From JAGWRA01 sp035534615 (GTDB lineage: Bacteria; Acidobacteriota; Vicinamibacteria; Vicinamibacterales; CAVVIG01): 37,470 bases of DNA. A model generated the notes under the pieces. The model was not told where the DNA came from. It was given only the letters and a program-made list of their open reading frames with translations, and did no database searches. Shown here piece after piece: positions 15,547-26,037 of the stretch; the first letter of the stretch is position 1; the number at the start of each line of letters is the position of its first letter. The stretch covers positions 1-37,470 of the forward strand of contig DATLRO010000142.1 in assembly GCA_035534615.1 (NCBI GenBank), in the 5' to 3' direction. The position numbers and the translations under genes are program-made.

Positions 15547-16257
15547 ATGACCGAATCCGTCCAGTCGCTGATCAAGCTCGAAGGCATCACCAAGGTGTTC
15601 TACACCGACGAGGTCGAGACGCACGCGCTGGCTGGCGTCCACCTGGACATCAGGAAGGGTGAGTACGTCTCGATTGCCGGGCCGTCGGGCTGCGGCAAGT
15701 CGACGCTGCTGTCGATCCTCGGGCTGCTCGACACACCGACCGACGGGCGCTACTTCCTCAACGGCCGGACGGTCGCCGACGTGACCGCGTCGGAGCGGGC
15801 GCGGATCCGCAACCGCGAGATCGGCTTCATCTTCCAGAGTTTCAACCTGATTGGCGATCTGACGGTGTTCGAGAACGTCGAGCTCCCGCTCACGTATCGC
15901 GGCATGAAGGCGGCCGAGCGGAAGCGGCGTTCGGAGGAGGCGCTCGAGCGCGTCGGCATGGCCCACCGGGCGAAGCACCTGCCCAGCCAGCTGTCGGGCG
16001 GGCAGCAGCAGCGCGTCGCCGTCGCCCGCGCCGTCGCCGGCGAGCCGCTCATCCTGCTGGCGGACGAGCCGACCGGCAACCTCGACTCACGCAGCGGCGA
16101 GGCGGTCATGGATCTGCTGCGGGAGCTGCACCGCGGCGGCGCCACGATCTGCATGGTGACGCACGATCCGCGGTACGCGCGTCACGCCGAGCGGGCCATC
16201 CACCTCTTCGACGGCCGCGTTGTCGAAGACATGGAAATGGCCGCCGCCACGGAATAG
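15547..16257 (+). CDS. ABC transporter ATP-binding protein, MacB/LolD type (first copy)
   Basis: A 236-residue ATPase with Walker A GPSGCGKST, Q-loop FIFQSFNLIGDLTVFENVEL, signature LSGGQQQRVAVARAVAG, Walker B LILLADEPTGNLDS and H-loop MVTHDPRYA. The LDSxSG D-loop and the Q-loop context are typical of ATPases of the MacB/LolD/FtsE group, which drive FtsX-type permeases by mechanotransmission rather than direct transport. It lies between the adaptor and the ADOP permease and presumably energises that permease. GAGGAGC lies just before the ATG. Confidence 0.95.
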   Translation: MTESVQSLIKLEGITKVFYTDEVETHALAGVHLDIRKGEYVSIAGPSGCGKSTLLSILGLLDTPTDGRYFLNGRTVADVTASERARIRNREIGFIFQSFNLIGDLTVFENVELPLTYRGMKAAERKRRSEEALERVGMAHRAKHLPSQLSGGQQQRVAVARAVAGEPLILLADEPTGNLDSRSGEAVMDLLRELHRGGATICMVTHDPRYARHAERAIHLFDGRVVEDMEMAAATE

Positions 16258-16317
16258 CCCGGCGGAACGGGTCGCCTGGCCGGCGCCGGCGCCGGCGTCG
16301 CGCGGGAGGCGCCAGCC

Positions 16318-18759
16318 ATGCACACGCTGCTTCAGGACCTGCGCTATGCCGCGCGGCTGCTGCGGCGGGCGCCCGCCTTCACGATCGTCGCCGTCGCCAC
16401 GCTGGCACTCGGCATCGGCGCGACCACCGGCGTCTTCAGCGTGGTCGACGGCGTCCTGCTGCGACCGCTCCCCTACCACCATCCCGATCAACTCGTGGCC
16501 GTCCAGAGGGCGACGCCGCGCGCCGTCGACAACGCGATGTCGGCGGCCGACTTCCTCGACTTCCAGGCCCGGAATCACACGCTCGCCGGCATGGCCGCCT
16601 CCATCGAGGGCATCTTCACGCTGCGGGTCCGGGGTGTCCCCGTCCAGGTCGCGCGTGCCGTCGTCACCAGCAATTTCTTCCCGGTGCTGGGTGTCACACC
16701 GCTGGTCGGGCGCGTGTTCGGCCCGGCCGATGCCAAGGCCGGCGGCGGTCTGCTGGTCCTGAGTGAGCCCTTCTGGCGGCAGCAGTTCGGCAGCGACCCG
16801 CGGGTCATCGGACGCGCCTTCCAGATCGGCAACCGGTCGTATACCGTCGTCGGCGTCGTTCCGGCCAGCTTCGCGTGGCCGCACGGGGCGCAGGTGTGGC
16901 AGCTGGCGTCGCGGGCCGCTCCCGCCCCGCCGGTCGCCCTCAAGGGCGACTACCTGACGAACCGCGGCATGCAGTATCTGCAGGTGGCGGCACGCCTGCG
17001 GTCGGGCGTCACGGCGGCGGCCGCGACCGCCGATCTCGAGACGATTCAGTCACACCTGGCCCGACTCGATCCCGACAACGAGTCCGGTCGAACCATCCGG
17101 CTGACGTCGTTGCGCGACGAGCTCGTCGGCCCGGTCCGGCCGGTGCTGCTCATCCTGCTGGCAGCCGTGACCATGCTGTTGCTCATCGCCTGCGTCAACG
17201 TGGCGAACCTGCTGCTGGCGCGCGCCACCGGGCGCGGACGCGAGATCGGCATCCGCACGGCGCTCGGCGCCGGCCGCGGCCGCCTCATCCGGCAGCTCGT
17301 CACCGAGAGCCTGCTGCTGTCGCTCGCCGGCGGCGCCGCGGGGCTCCTGCTCGCGGCCTGGATCACCGACGCGCTCGCCCACCTCGCGCCCCACAGCCTG
17401 CCGCGCCTCGCCGACGTGCACGTCGATCTGCGCGTGGCGCTCTTTGCGCTCGCCGTGTCCGCCGTCACCGGCATCCTGTTCGGCATCGTGCCGGCCTGGC
17501 AGGTCTCGAAAGCCGGGCCGATCGAAACACTCCGCGCCGACACGCGTACGGGCACCGGCGCCTCGAGCCAGCGCACCGCCAACGTGATGGTCGTCGCCCA
17601 GGTCGGCCTCTCACTGGTGCTGCTCATCGCGGCCGGTCTGATCGGACAGAGCCTGCTGAAACTGATCGAGCAGAACCCCGGCTTCCGCCCCGATCACGTC
17701 GTGTCGGCACAGCTGTTTCTGCCGCCGCCGCAATACCCCACGCAGGCCGCTCAGGTCGATTTTTACCGCCGCTTCCTGGAACAGTTCGCCGCCCGGCCGG
17801 GAGCGCCGCCGATCGCCATCACCTGTCCGCTCCCGCTGGATCCGGGCGACACCATCAGCGCAGCGTTCAAGATCCGCGGACGCGCCGAGACCGCACCGGG
17901 ACACCGCCCGCTTGCCGGCCTGATCATCATCAGTCCCGGCTACTTCCACGTGATGGACATTCCGCTCGAGCGCGGCCGGCTGCTCACGGATGCCGACCGT
18001 GACGAGGCGCCGCGGGCAATTCTGATCAACCGGACCATGGCGCAGCGCTACTGGCCCGGCGCCGATCCGCTGGGGGGCCAGCTCGATCTCGGGATGAGCC
18101 GCAAGGGGCAGCCGACCGCCTGGTTCACCGTCGTCGGCGTCGTCGGCGACGTGCGGACCGCCTCGCTCCGCACCGCGCCCGGACCGCAGATCTACCTGAC
18201 CTACCGCGAGTTCCTGCTGCCGTTCATGACCGCCGTCGTGCGCAGCCCGCGCAGCGTCCGCGCCGTGACGTCAGATTTGCGTTCGGCGCTGGCCGCCGTC
18301 GACCCGAGCCTGCCGCTCGGCACGGTCCGGACGATGCCCGATGTCGTCGCCGCTTCGGTACAGCAGCCGCGGCTGCGCGCGCTGGTGCTCGGGTCGTTTG
18401 CCGTGCTGGCGCTCGCCCTCGCCGTCATCGGCATCTACGGCCTGATGAACTATTCGGTGGTGACGCGCACGAGGGAGTTCGGCGTCCGGATGGCGCTCGG
18501 CGCCGGACGCGGCCACATCGTCGGCCTGGTCGTCGGGCGGGGATTGAAGCTGCTGCTGGTCGGGACGGCCGCCGGCATCGTGGGCGCCTGGGCGGTGACA
18601 CGCGCGCTGTCCGGCTTCCTGTACGGCGTGGCCGCCGCCGATCCGTTGACCTACGTCGGGCTCTCGCTGCTGCTGGTGGCGGCCGGTGTGCTCGCCAGCT
18701 ATATGCCGGCGCGCCGCGCGACCCGCATCGATCCGATGATCGCGCTGAGGAGCGAATAG
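16318..18759 (+). CDS. ABC transporter permease of the ADOP (duplicated orphan permease, MacB/FtsX) type
   Basis: An 813-residue protein. It begins with the ADOP signature (LLQDLRYAARLLRRAPAFTI, then VAVATLALGIGATTGVFSVV) and has a MacB-like periplasmic domain. A first FtsX block with three helices follows at about 280-390 (VTMLLLIACVNVANLLLARA; GREIGIRTALGAGRGRLIRQ), then a second periplasmic domain and a second FtsX block at about 690-813 ending in MPARRATRIDPMIALRSE. Two periplasmic/FtsX repeats in one chain define the family, which is especially expanded in Acidobacteriota. The N-terminus starts 60 bp after the first ATPase. It is probably the inner-membrane part of the efflux or mechanotransmission complex; the substrate is unknown. 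Confidence 0.93.
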   Translation: MHTLLQDLRYAARLLRRAPAFTIVAVATLALGIGATTGVFSVVDGVLLRPLPYHHPDQLVAVQRATPRAVDNAMSAADFLDFQARNHTLAGMAASIEGIFTLRVRGVPVQVARAVVTSNFFPVLGVTPLVGRVFGPADAKAGGGLLVLSEPFWRQQFGSDPRVIGRAFQIGNRSYTVVGVVPASFAWPHGAQVWQLASRAAPAPPVALKGDYLTNRGMQYLQVAARLRSGVTAAAATADLETIQSHLARLDPDNESGRTIRLTSLRDELVGPVRPVLLILLAAVTMLLLIACVNVANLLLARATGRGREIGIRTALGAGRGRLIRQLVTESLLLSLAGGAAGLLLAAWITDALAHLAPHSLPRLADVHVDLRVALFALAVSAVTGILFGIVPAWQVSKAGPIETLRADTRTGTGASSQRTANVMVVAQVGLSLVLLIAAGLIGQSLLKLIEQNPGFRPDHVVSAQLFLPPPQYPTQAAQVDFYRRFLEQFAARPGAPPIAITCPLPLDPGDTISAAFKIRGRAETAPGHRPLAGLIIISPGYFHVMDIPLERGRLLTDADRDEAPRAILINRTMAQRYWPGADPLGGQLDLGMSRKGQPTAWFTVVGVVGDVRTASLRTAPGPQIYLTYREFLLPFMTAVVRSPRSVRAVTSDLRSALAAVDPSLPLGTVRTMPDVVAASVQQPRLRALVLGSFAVLALALAVIGIYGLMNYSVVTRTREFGVRMALGAGRGHIVGLVVGRGLKLLLVGTAAGIVGAWAVTRALSGFLYGVAAADPLTYVGLSLLLVAAGVLASYMPARRATRIDPMIALRSE

Positions 18760-18806
18760 CGACGAATCGCCGATTCAGAGCCCCCTGCCGTCTCCGGGCC
18801 TCAGCC

Positions 18807-19002
18807 ATGCGTCTTCGCCAGGCCGTGCGTGCGCTCCGTCAGAGTCGGGGCTTCACCATCGCGTCGGCGCTGGCGCCGGCGCTCGGCGCGGGCGACGTTC
18901 GCCGCCGTCGCGCTGGCCCTGCTGGCGGCCGCGCTACTGGCCTGCTGCCTGCCGGCGCGGCGCGCCCTGCGGATCGACCCGACGGGGGCGCCGCGGGCGG
19001 AG
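18807..19002 (+). pseudogene. Remnant of a second ADOP permease with a large internal deletion
   Basis: The first 28 or so codons from the ATG at 18807 (LRQAVRALRQSRGFTIASAL, then APALGAG) align with the opening of the intact permease upstream. From about 18892, one frame over, the sequence encodes the very last part of an ADOP permease (TFAAVALALLAAALLACCLP, then ARRALRIDPTGAPRAE), matching MPARRATRIDPMIALRSE of the intact gene. About 740 codons are missing at the junction near 18890 and the reading frame is broken. The remaining sequence to the next start (19133) has no other gene. This is a dead gene between two live ATPase genes; the second ATPase may originally have served it. Confidence 0.85.
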
Positions 19003-19132
19003 CAGGGAGCTGCGTTGGTAGAATTGAAAGCGTGGCGCCCCATTTCGCGGCTCGCGGGCGGCGCCGGACCGGGCCGTCCCGCCCGCCGCGCAGGCTCGAC
19101 GACCGTGACCGGTGCTGTTCCGATGTGACCTT

Positions 19133-19807
<675 letters not shown>

Positions 19808-19829
19808 CGCCGGTCCCGGGAGTGAGCCC

Positions 19830-21239
<1,410 letters not shown>

Positions 21240-21295
21240 GCCGCCTGCGGCCGGCGCGAGGAGAGAATCGGACCACCCCAGGAGCGCCGATCCCG

Positions 21296-22675
21296 ATGGC
21301 TGCCCCTCCCGTCGAACTCCCGCGGCTCCGCGCCGACCGGTCGCGGCTGACCTTCGATCAGCGCATCTTCCTGCTGGCGCTCGGCGCGGGCGTACCCGGG
21401 TCGCTCGTCGCGCTGCTCCTGCTGTGGACCGGCGACTTCACCCCCAAGGTCCAGTGGACACTGACCGTGCTGATCGTGACCGTCTGGCTCGGCCTGTCGT
21501 TCGCCGTCCGCGCGCGGGTGGTCACGCCGCTGCAGACCCTGTCGAATCTCCTCGCCGCGCTCCGCGAGAGCGACTTCTCCATCCGCGCCAGGAGCCGCCG
21601 CGCCGGCGATTCGCTCAGCGCCGTGGCGACCGAGGTGAACGCGCTCTCGGAAACCCTGCGCGAGCAGCGGCTCGGCGCGCTCGAAGCGGGCGCCCTGCTC
21701 CGGACGGTCATGGGCGAGATCGACGTCGCCGTCTTCACGTTCGACGGCCACCAGATGCTCCGGCTCGTGAACCGGGCCGGGGAACGCCTCCTCGCCCGCC
21801 CCGCCGAGCAGCTGCTCGGCCGGACCGCCGCCGAGATCGGACTCGGCGCCTGCCTGCAGGGACCGGCCCCGCGGATCGCCGACGTGATGTTTCCGGGGGG
21901 CGCCGGGCGCTGGGAGGTCCGCCGATCCACGTTCCGCCAGGGTGGGCTGCCGCACCAGCTCCTCGTCCTGTCAGACGTGAGCCGGCCGCTGCGCGACGAG
22001 GAACGCCAGGCGTGGCAGCGGCTGATCCGGGTGCTCGGCCACGAAATCAACAACTCGCTGGCGCCGATCAAGTCGATTGCCGGCAGTCTCGAACACCTGC
22101 TGTCGAAGAATCCGATGCCGGACGACTGGCGCGAGGACATGCGCAGCGGTCTCGGCGTGATCGCGACCCGGTCGGACTCCCTCGGCCGCTTCACCAACGC
22201 GTACGCCCGGCTGGCCAGGCTGCCGCAGCCGCGGCTGGCGCCGATCCGGATGGCGGCGGTGATCCGGCGGGTCGTCGAGCTGGAGACGCGCCTGCCCGTG
22301 CGCGTCCTGCCCGGCCCTGACCTCGTCATCGCCGCCGACGGCGATCAGCTGGAGCAGCTGCTGATCAACATCCTGCGCAATGCCGTGGACGCGGCGCTCG
22401 AAACCGGCGGCGCGGTGGCAGTCGGCTGGCAGCGCGTCGCCGCGCAGGTCGAGCTCTGGATCGACGATGAGGGGGCCGGATTGCCGAGCGTGGCGAACCT
22501 GTTCGTGCCGTTCTTCACGACCAAGCCGGGCGGCACCGGGGTCGGCCTCATCCTGAGCCGCCAGATCGCCGAGGCTCACGGCGGCAGTCTCACCCTGGAA
22601 AACCGCCACGACCGCCAGGGGTGCCGCGCCAGCCTCCGCCTGCCGGTCGCCGGGCAGGTGAAGAGCGAGGCGTGA
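21296..22675 (+). CDS. Membrane sensor histidine kinase, NtrY-like
   Basis: A 459-residue kinase with two membrane helices near the N-terminus (about 25-43 and 50-70: LLALGAGVPGSLVALLLLW and WTLTVLIVTVWLGLSFAV), a HAMP-like segment (VTPLQTLSNLLAALRESDFS), a PAS-like region (AVFTFDGHQMLRLVNRAGER), HisKA with LGHEINNSLAPIKSIAGSL (His about 249) and HATPase_c (LLINILRNAVDAAL; DDEGAGL; LFVPFFTTKPGGTGVGLIL). The extracytoplasmic loop is only a few residues, so sensing is probably within or near the membrane. The architecture matches NtrY-type kinases that pair with NtrC-type regulators, here the gene just upstream. Efflux-related envelope stress is a possible signal, by inference only. Confidence 0.93.
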   Translation: MAAPPVELPRLRADRSRLTFDQRIFLLALGAGVPGSLVALLLLWTGDFTPKVQWTLTVLIVTVWLGLSFAVRARVVTPLQTLSNLLAALRESDFSIRARSRRAGDSLSAVATEVNALSETLREQRLGALEAGALLRTVMGEIDVAVFTFDGHQMLRLVNRAGERLLARPAEQLLGRTAAEIGLGACLQGPAPRIADVMFPGGAGRWEVRRSTFRQGGLPHQLLVLSDVSRPLRDEERQAWQRLIRVLGHEINNSLAPIKSIAGSLEHLLSKNPMPDDWREDMRSGLGVIATRSDSLGRFTNAYARLARLPQPRLAPIRMAAVIRRVVELETRLPVRVLPGPDLVIAADGDQLEQLLINILRNAVDAALETGGAVAVGWQRVAAQVELWIDDEGAGLPSVANLFVPFFTTKPGGTGVGLILSRQIAEAHGGSLTLENRHDRQGCRASLRLPVAGQVKSEA

Positions 22676-22702
22676 TCGCCGCGGCAGCGCGCACGTCGCC
22701 CG

Positions 22703-23164
22703 TCAGTCCACCTGTTCAATCGCGATGGCCCGTGCCGTGTTCAGCCAGCGCGAGCCGGCGCCGCCGGTCGTCGCTCCCTCCACCAGCACCCAGCCATCGG
22801 GGCGGACGGACAGGACCGTGTAGTGCTCCGGCTTGGCGCCGGGCGCCCAGGTGAACGCGTACTCGACGCCCGGATGAAGGAAGGATGGCGCCGCCATCTG
22901 CACCGGCGCCACTTCCAGCACCGGGGCCCGGTCCAGGCTGACCGTCCAGGTGCCCTGCTGCTTCGCGTGGACCGCCGGCTCGTTCACGACGCTCACGCTG
23001 GCCGGCCCCGGCATGAACGTCGGCGCCGCCGTCGGCGCCGTCTGCGGCGCCTGCGCCGCCGCCTTCGCGCCAATCGAGACGCCGGCGCTGCCAATCGCGA
23101 GCTGCAGGCCGAGCGCACCAGCCACACCGGCCGCCACCAGCAGCGAAGCCCTCATCGCCTTCAT
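22703..23164 (-). CDS. Secreted hypothetical protein
   Basis: A 153-residue protein I do not recognise. The N-terminus (MKAMRASLLVAAGVAGALGL) is a Sec-type signal peptide followed by an Ala/Pro/Thr-rich linker to about residue 55. The mature part has beta-rich sequence with aromatic residues (GTWTVSLDRAPVLEVAPVQM; TWAPGAKPEHYTVLSVRPDG) and resembles small periplasmic hypotheticals. GAGGAGAT lies five bases before the ATG. A run of 7-bp tandem repeats is in its leader (23180-23228). It is convergent with the kinase gene at 21296-22675 and lies behind the DinB-like gene on the same strand. Confidence 0.75.
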   Translation of the reverse strand: MKAMRASLLVAAGVAGALGLQLAIGSAGVSIGAKAAAQAPQTAPTAAPTFMPGPASVSVVNEPAVHAKQQGTWTVSLDRAPVLEVAPVQMAAPSFLHPGVEYAFTWAPGAKPEHYTVLSVRPDGWVLVEGATTGGAGSRWLNTARAIAIEQVD

Positions 23165-23179
23165 CGGATCTCCTCTCGG

Positions 23180-23228
23180 TACTCAGTACTCAGTGCTCAG
23201 TACTCAGTGCTCAGTGCTCGGTGCTCAA
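23180..23228. repeat. Seven-copy 7-bp tandem repeat
   Basis: Seven heptamers in a row: TACTCAG, TACTCAG, TGCTCAG, TACTCAG, TGCTCAG, TGCTCGG, TGCTCAA. It occupies most of the 78-bp gap between the DinB-like gene and the secreted hypothetical gene, 15 bp upstream of the latter's ATG. It is noncoding and less GC-rich than its surroundings. Confidence 0.95.
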
Positions 23229-23242
23229 GGCACCGGCCACGC

Positions 23243-23758
23243 TCAATGCGGCATCTTTCCCAGCGGTGCGCGCCGCTCGAACATCTGGTACAGGTGGTGC
23301 GCTTCGTGGTGAATCATGTACTCCACCTGAAAGTGCACGTCGTACCGCTCGAACTCCGGGTGACGGCCGGTCCGATGCCACTGCGCCGCCGACAGCCCGT
23401 CCAGCCGCTGAATCAGCCAGTCGCGGCCGCTGAAGAACGCCTGCAGCACCTCGGCGGCCGGCCGCGCCACCAGGCTGTCGAACTCCCGATCGCCCTCCGG
23501 CTCGTAGCCGGCGACCGCCGGATTGTCGTGTTCGAGCATGGCCTCGATGCGCCGGCCGAACACCTGCTGGACGCGCGCCAGATGCGCCGCCAGTTCCTTC
23601 AGCGACCACTTCCCGGCCACCGTGCGCGTGGCGAGCGCCCGCTCGTCCAGCCCGCTCGTCATCCGCCGCACCTCGTCCGCCTGCTGGCGCAGGCGCGCAA
23701 TCAGCCGTGCGTGGGCGGCGTGCCTGTCGTGATCGTGCTGAGATGTCTGGTCCGCCAT
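23243..23758 (-). CDS. DinB superfamily protein
   Basis: A 171-residue four-helix-bundle protein of the DinB/YfiT-like type. His-rich N-terminus, then VAGKWSLKELAAHLARVQQV, whose His is a probable metal ligand, and near the end FQVEYMIHHEAHHLYQM with the second and third ligand positions (HxxxH). Members bind a divalent metal; some are thiol-dependent transferases, but most have no known reaction. It is divergent from the DUF4440-like gene, and 141 bp separate the starts. Not related in function to DNA polymerase IV (dinB), despite the name. Confidence 0.88.
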   Translation of the reverse strand: MADQTSQHDHDRHAAHARLIARLRQQADEVRRMTSGLDERALATRTVAGKWSLKELAAHLARVQQVFGRRIEAMLEHDNPAVAGYEPEGDREFDSLVARPAAEVLQAFFSGRDWLIQRLDGLSAAQWHRTGRHPEFERYDVHFQVEYMIHHEAHHLYQMFERRAPLGKMPH

Positions 23759-23826
23759 CGGTCGCTACCCCTCTCTGGATATCCCGGGCGTCCCGCGCCA
23801 ATCCGCACGGGGCGCCTGAGCACTAC

Positions 23827-23855
23827 TTTACCGGATGCCGGCAGCGCCGTAACAT
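23827..23855 (+). promoter_or_regulatory. Candidate sigma-70 promoter for the DUF4440-like/AlkB pair
   Basis: TTTACC (23827-23832) and TAACAT (23850-23855) are 17 bp apart, each with four consensus matches. They lie 45 bp before the ATG at 23900. On the opposite strand TTACGG and TAAAGT, 16 bp apart in the same place, could serve the divergent DinB-like gene. Confidence 0.35.
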
Positions 23856-23899
23856 AGCGCCAGGCTGTGCCGGCCCTGCCCGCGCCCTGAGGAGGAACC

Positions 23900-24352
23900 A
23901 TGTCGCGCCCGCTGGTTCGCGGTCTCCTGACCGCCCTTCTGCTGCTCGGCCCGGTCGGGACCTGGGCCGCTGCGCCCGACGCGGCCGCGCAGCTGCGGTC
24001 GCTGGAACAGGCATGGCTGCGGGCCGCGCGGGATCGGGACACGGCGACGCTCGACCGCCTGCTCGCGAAGGACTTCGTGCACATCGCCTACACCGGCCGC
24101 GTGCTGTCGAAGCGCGACGCCCTGCAGGCACCGGTGGCGCCTTCCGGTGTGCGCCAGACGCTGTCGCAACTGCGCGTCCGGACGTACGGCCACACGGGGA
24201 TCGTGACCGGCCTAAACACCGCGACGACCCCCTCGGGCGCGGTCGCGGTCCGTCTTCGATTCACTGACGTCTTCGTCCGATCCGGCCGCCGCTGGCAGGT
24301 CGTCTCGGCGCAGGAAACCGCGGAACAGCCGCGCGCCGCAACCCGGCCCTGA
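23900..24352 (+). CDS. SnoaL/DUF4440-like exported protein
   Basis: A 150-residue protein with a Sec signal peptide (about residues 1-24, RGLLTALLLLGPVGTWAAA). It has an NTF2-like fold: LRSLEQAWLRAARDRDTATL, DRLLAKDFVHIAYTGRVLSK, and a final VRLRFTDVFVRSGRRWQVVS strand pair typical of the DUF4440 group. These proteins form small cone-shaped beta-helix folds that bind ligands or act as simple enzymes; the substrate is unknown. GAGGAACC lies just before the ATG. Its stop is 4 bases before the AlkB gene, so the two are probably co-transcribed. Confidence 0.88.
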   Translation: MSRPLVRGLLTALLLLGPVGTWAAAPDAAAQLRSLEQAWLRAARDRDTATLDRLLAKDFVHIAYTGRVLSKRDALQAPVAPSGVRQTLSQLRVRTYGHTGIVTGLNTATTPSGAVAVRLRFTDVFVRSGRRWQVVSAQETAEQPRAATRP

Positions 24353-24356
24353 CCCC

Positions 24357-25013
24357 ATGCCTCAGCAGGAGCTCTTCACGCGTCCGTCGGGTACGGTCGA
24401 GCCGATCGCCCCGGGTGCCTTCCTGCTGCCGAATCTCCTGTCGATCGACGAGCAGTGCCAGCTGCTGGCGCGCTGCCGGGCGCTCGGCGACGCCCTCGGC
24501 TTCTACCGCCCCACCGTCCGGGGCGGCGGAAAGATGCGGATGGACATGCTGTGCCTGGGACGGCACTGGAATGCGCAGACGTACCGGTACGAAGCGGTCC
24601 GCGGCGACGTCGACGGCCGCCCGGCGCCCGTCCTGCCGCCCGACCTGGCCGACCTCGCGCGACGTGTCGCCGCGCGCGTCGCGATGCGGATCGAGCCTGA
24701 CATCTGCCTGGTGAATTTCTACGACCGCGAGGGCCGCCTCGGCCTGCATCAGGACAAGGACGAGCAGCCGGACACACTGGCGGCCGGCGTTCCGGTCGTG
24801 TCGATCTCCATCGGCGACACGGCGCGCTTTCTCTTCGGCGGAACGCGCCGCCGTGACCCGGTCGACACGCTGCTGCTGCACTCGGGCGATGCCTTCGTCT
24901 TTGGCGGTCCGGCCCGGCTCCGCTATCACGGCGTCTCGCGCATTCTGCCCGGCACCGCCCCCGCGGCGCTCGGCCTGACCGGCCGCTTCAACCTGACGTT
25001 CCGGCAGTACTGA
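24357..25013 (+). CDS. alkB: AlkB-like 2-oxoglutarate/Fe(II) dioxygenase (alkylated nucleic acid repair)
   Basis: A 218-residue protein, similar in length to E. coli AlkB (216). The iron ligands are visible as His131 and Asp133 (GLHQDKDE) and His191 (RYHGVSRI). The 2-oxoglutarate-binding Arg positions are in GRFNLTFRQY at the C-terminus, and the substrate-side segment LVNFYDREGRLGL is present. AlkB removes methyl groups from 1-methyladenine and 3-methylcytosine by oxidative demethylation. It starts 4 bases after the DUF4440-like gene. No ada box or ada gene is seen. Confidence 0.93.
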   Translation: MPQQELFTRPSGTVEPIAPGAFLLPNLLSIDEQCQLLARCRALGDALGFYRPTVRGGGKMRMDMLCLGRHWNAQTYRYEAVRGDVDGRPAPVLPPDLADLARRVAARVAMRIEPDICLVNFYDREGRLGLHQDKDEQPDTLAAGVPVVSISIGDTARFLFGGTRRRDPVDTLLLHSGDAFVFGGPARLRYHGVSRILPGTAPAALGLTGRFNLTFRQY

Positions 25014-25097
25014 CCTCGGCCCGACGCCGGGACCCGCGCCCCCTCGTCACGCGCCCCGCCTGGCGATTTACTCTTCCAGATTCGCGGTCTCTCCCGC

Positions 25098-25128
25098 TTG
25101 ACCGTCGCGCCCCGCCTGCGACTACCAT
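25098..25128 (+). promoter_or_regulatory. Weak sigma-70 promoter candidate before the cupin gene
   Basis: TTGACC at 25098-25103 and TACCAT at 25123-25128 are 19 bp apart, longer than ideal. The predicted start gives a leader of about 40 nt before the ATG at 25175. Confidence 0.3.
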
Positions 25129-25174
25129 AGGCACGCTTCACGCCGACCATTTCGTCCGCCTCGAGGTGTCCCCG

Positions 25175-25564
25175 ATGCAGATCTTCCGCCTGTCCGATCT
25201 TCACCCGGCTCCGGCCGACTCCAGGACCTTCACCGGCGCTGCCCGCGTCAGTCGCCTGGCCACGGACGATGAACGGAGTTCGGCGCGGGTCTACCGCGTC
25301 GCCTTCGATCCCGGGGCGCGGTTGCACTGGCACACTCACAGCGGCCCCCAATGGCTCTTCGTCCTGGAAGGACGGTGCCGCGTGCAGGTCTGGGGCGAAC
25401 CGCCGCTCGATCTGGCGGCAGGCGACAGCGTCTGCATCGATCGCGACGAGAAGCACTGGCACGGCGCCGTGCCGGACGCGCCAGGCACGCACATCGCGGT
25501 CAACCTCGGCGCGACGACGACGTGGATGGAGGAGGTGACGGAGGAGAGCTACGCCGGGCGTTAG
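25175..25564 (+). CDS. Single-domain cupin protein
   Basis: A 129-residue conserved barrel. Cupin motif 1 is HWHTHSGPQWLFVLEGRCRV with metal-ligand His residues and Gln/Glu positions. Motif 2 is DSVCIDRDEKHWHGAVPD with the final His. The C-terminal strand IAVNLGATTTWMEEV completes the fold. ATG 25175 is chosen because GAGGTG is 6 bases upstream; an in-frame GTG three codons earlier (25166) is possible. Single-domain cupins of this kind may be carboxymuconolactone/quercetinase-like enzymes or binding proteins; the reaction cannot be named here. It is convergent with the operon ending at 25591. Confidence 0.88.
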   Translation: MQIFRLSDLHPAPADSRTFTGAARVSRLATDDERSSARVYRVAFDPGARLHWHTHSGPQWLFVLEGRCRVQVWGEPPLDLAAGDSVCIDRDEKHWHGAVPDAPGTHIAVNLGATTTWMEEVTEESYAGR

Positions 25565-25590
25565 CGTGGTGAAGCGAGAAAGGAAAACCG

Positions 25591-26037
25591 TCAGTCCAGC
25601 GATTCCGGCTCGAGCGCGATGTTCTTCTCCCCGGCCGCCTTCTTCTCCCAGTACTTCTTCATCCAGGCTTCCCAGCCCCTGCCGGCGGCGGTGTCGCGGC
25701 CGGTGAACGCGAGCCCCGCGATGTCGGCGTAGCAGACGGCGATCCGGCCGTCCTGCCCCTTCGGGTAGAGCCGGACGAACGACTCGGCGAGCGTCGCTCC
25801 GGTCCGCCGATCGAAGATGTAGCCCTCGACGACCGAGCCGTCCTTGCGCGTGATCGTGACGTCGCCGCGATAGTCGAACGCCTTCTCCAGGCCGTCGCGC
25901 AGCTCGGCGTCGCCCGCGGTCGACCAGACCGCCCCCTGCAGCTGTTCGTGCGCGGTGCCCGGTGCGACTTCGAGGACGTCGGGATTGACCGGTCCGGTGC
26001 CGGAGGGCTGGGTCATGGCAGGCTCGACATCCGGCAT
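25591..26037 (-). CDS. Conserved hypothetical protein associated with hpnH
   Basis: A 148-residue protein. From about residue 50, ELRDGLEKAFDYRGDVTITR, then KDGSVVEGYIFDRRTGATLA, forms a small beta-barrel-like unit. It ends in a highly charged tail (GRGWEAWMKKYWEKKAAGEK). The AGLAFTGRDTAAG motif is conserved, in my recollection, in homologues beside hpnH in other Acidobacteriota. The start ATG shares its A with the hpnH TGA stop (TGATG), indicating coupled translation; a second ATG at 26016 is possible. Function unknown; linkage points to hopanoid or membrane-lipid metabolism. Confidence 0.82.
   Translation of the reverse strand: MPDVEPAMTQPSGTGPVNPDVLEVAPGTAHEQLQGAVWSTAGDAELRDGLEKAFDYRGDVTITRKDGSVVEGYIFDRRTGATLAESFVRLYPKGQDGRIAVCYADIAGLAFTGRDTAAGRGWEAWMKKYWEKKAAGEKNIALEPESLD

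Noticed and set aside
14266..15978. A 570-codon minus-strand frame
   Set aside because: It is antisense to the adaptor and first ATPase genes, both well supported by motifs.
23180..23228. Possible CRISPR array
   Set aside because: The units are 7 bp with no spacers, so it is a simple tandem repeat.
22823..23857. Plus-strand frame of 344 codons
   Set aside because: The minus strand here carries a signal-peptide protein and a DinB-fold protein with proper ribosome sites; the plus frame is Arg/His-rich and featureless.
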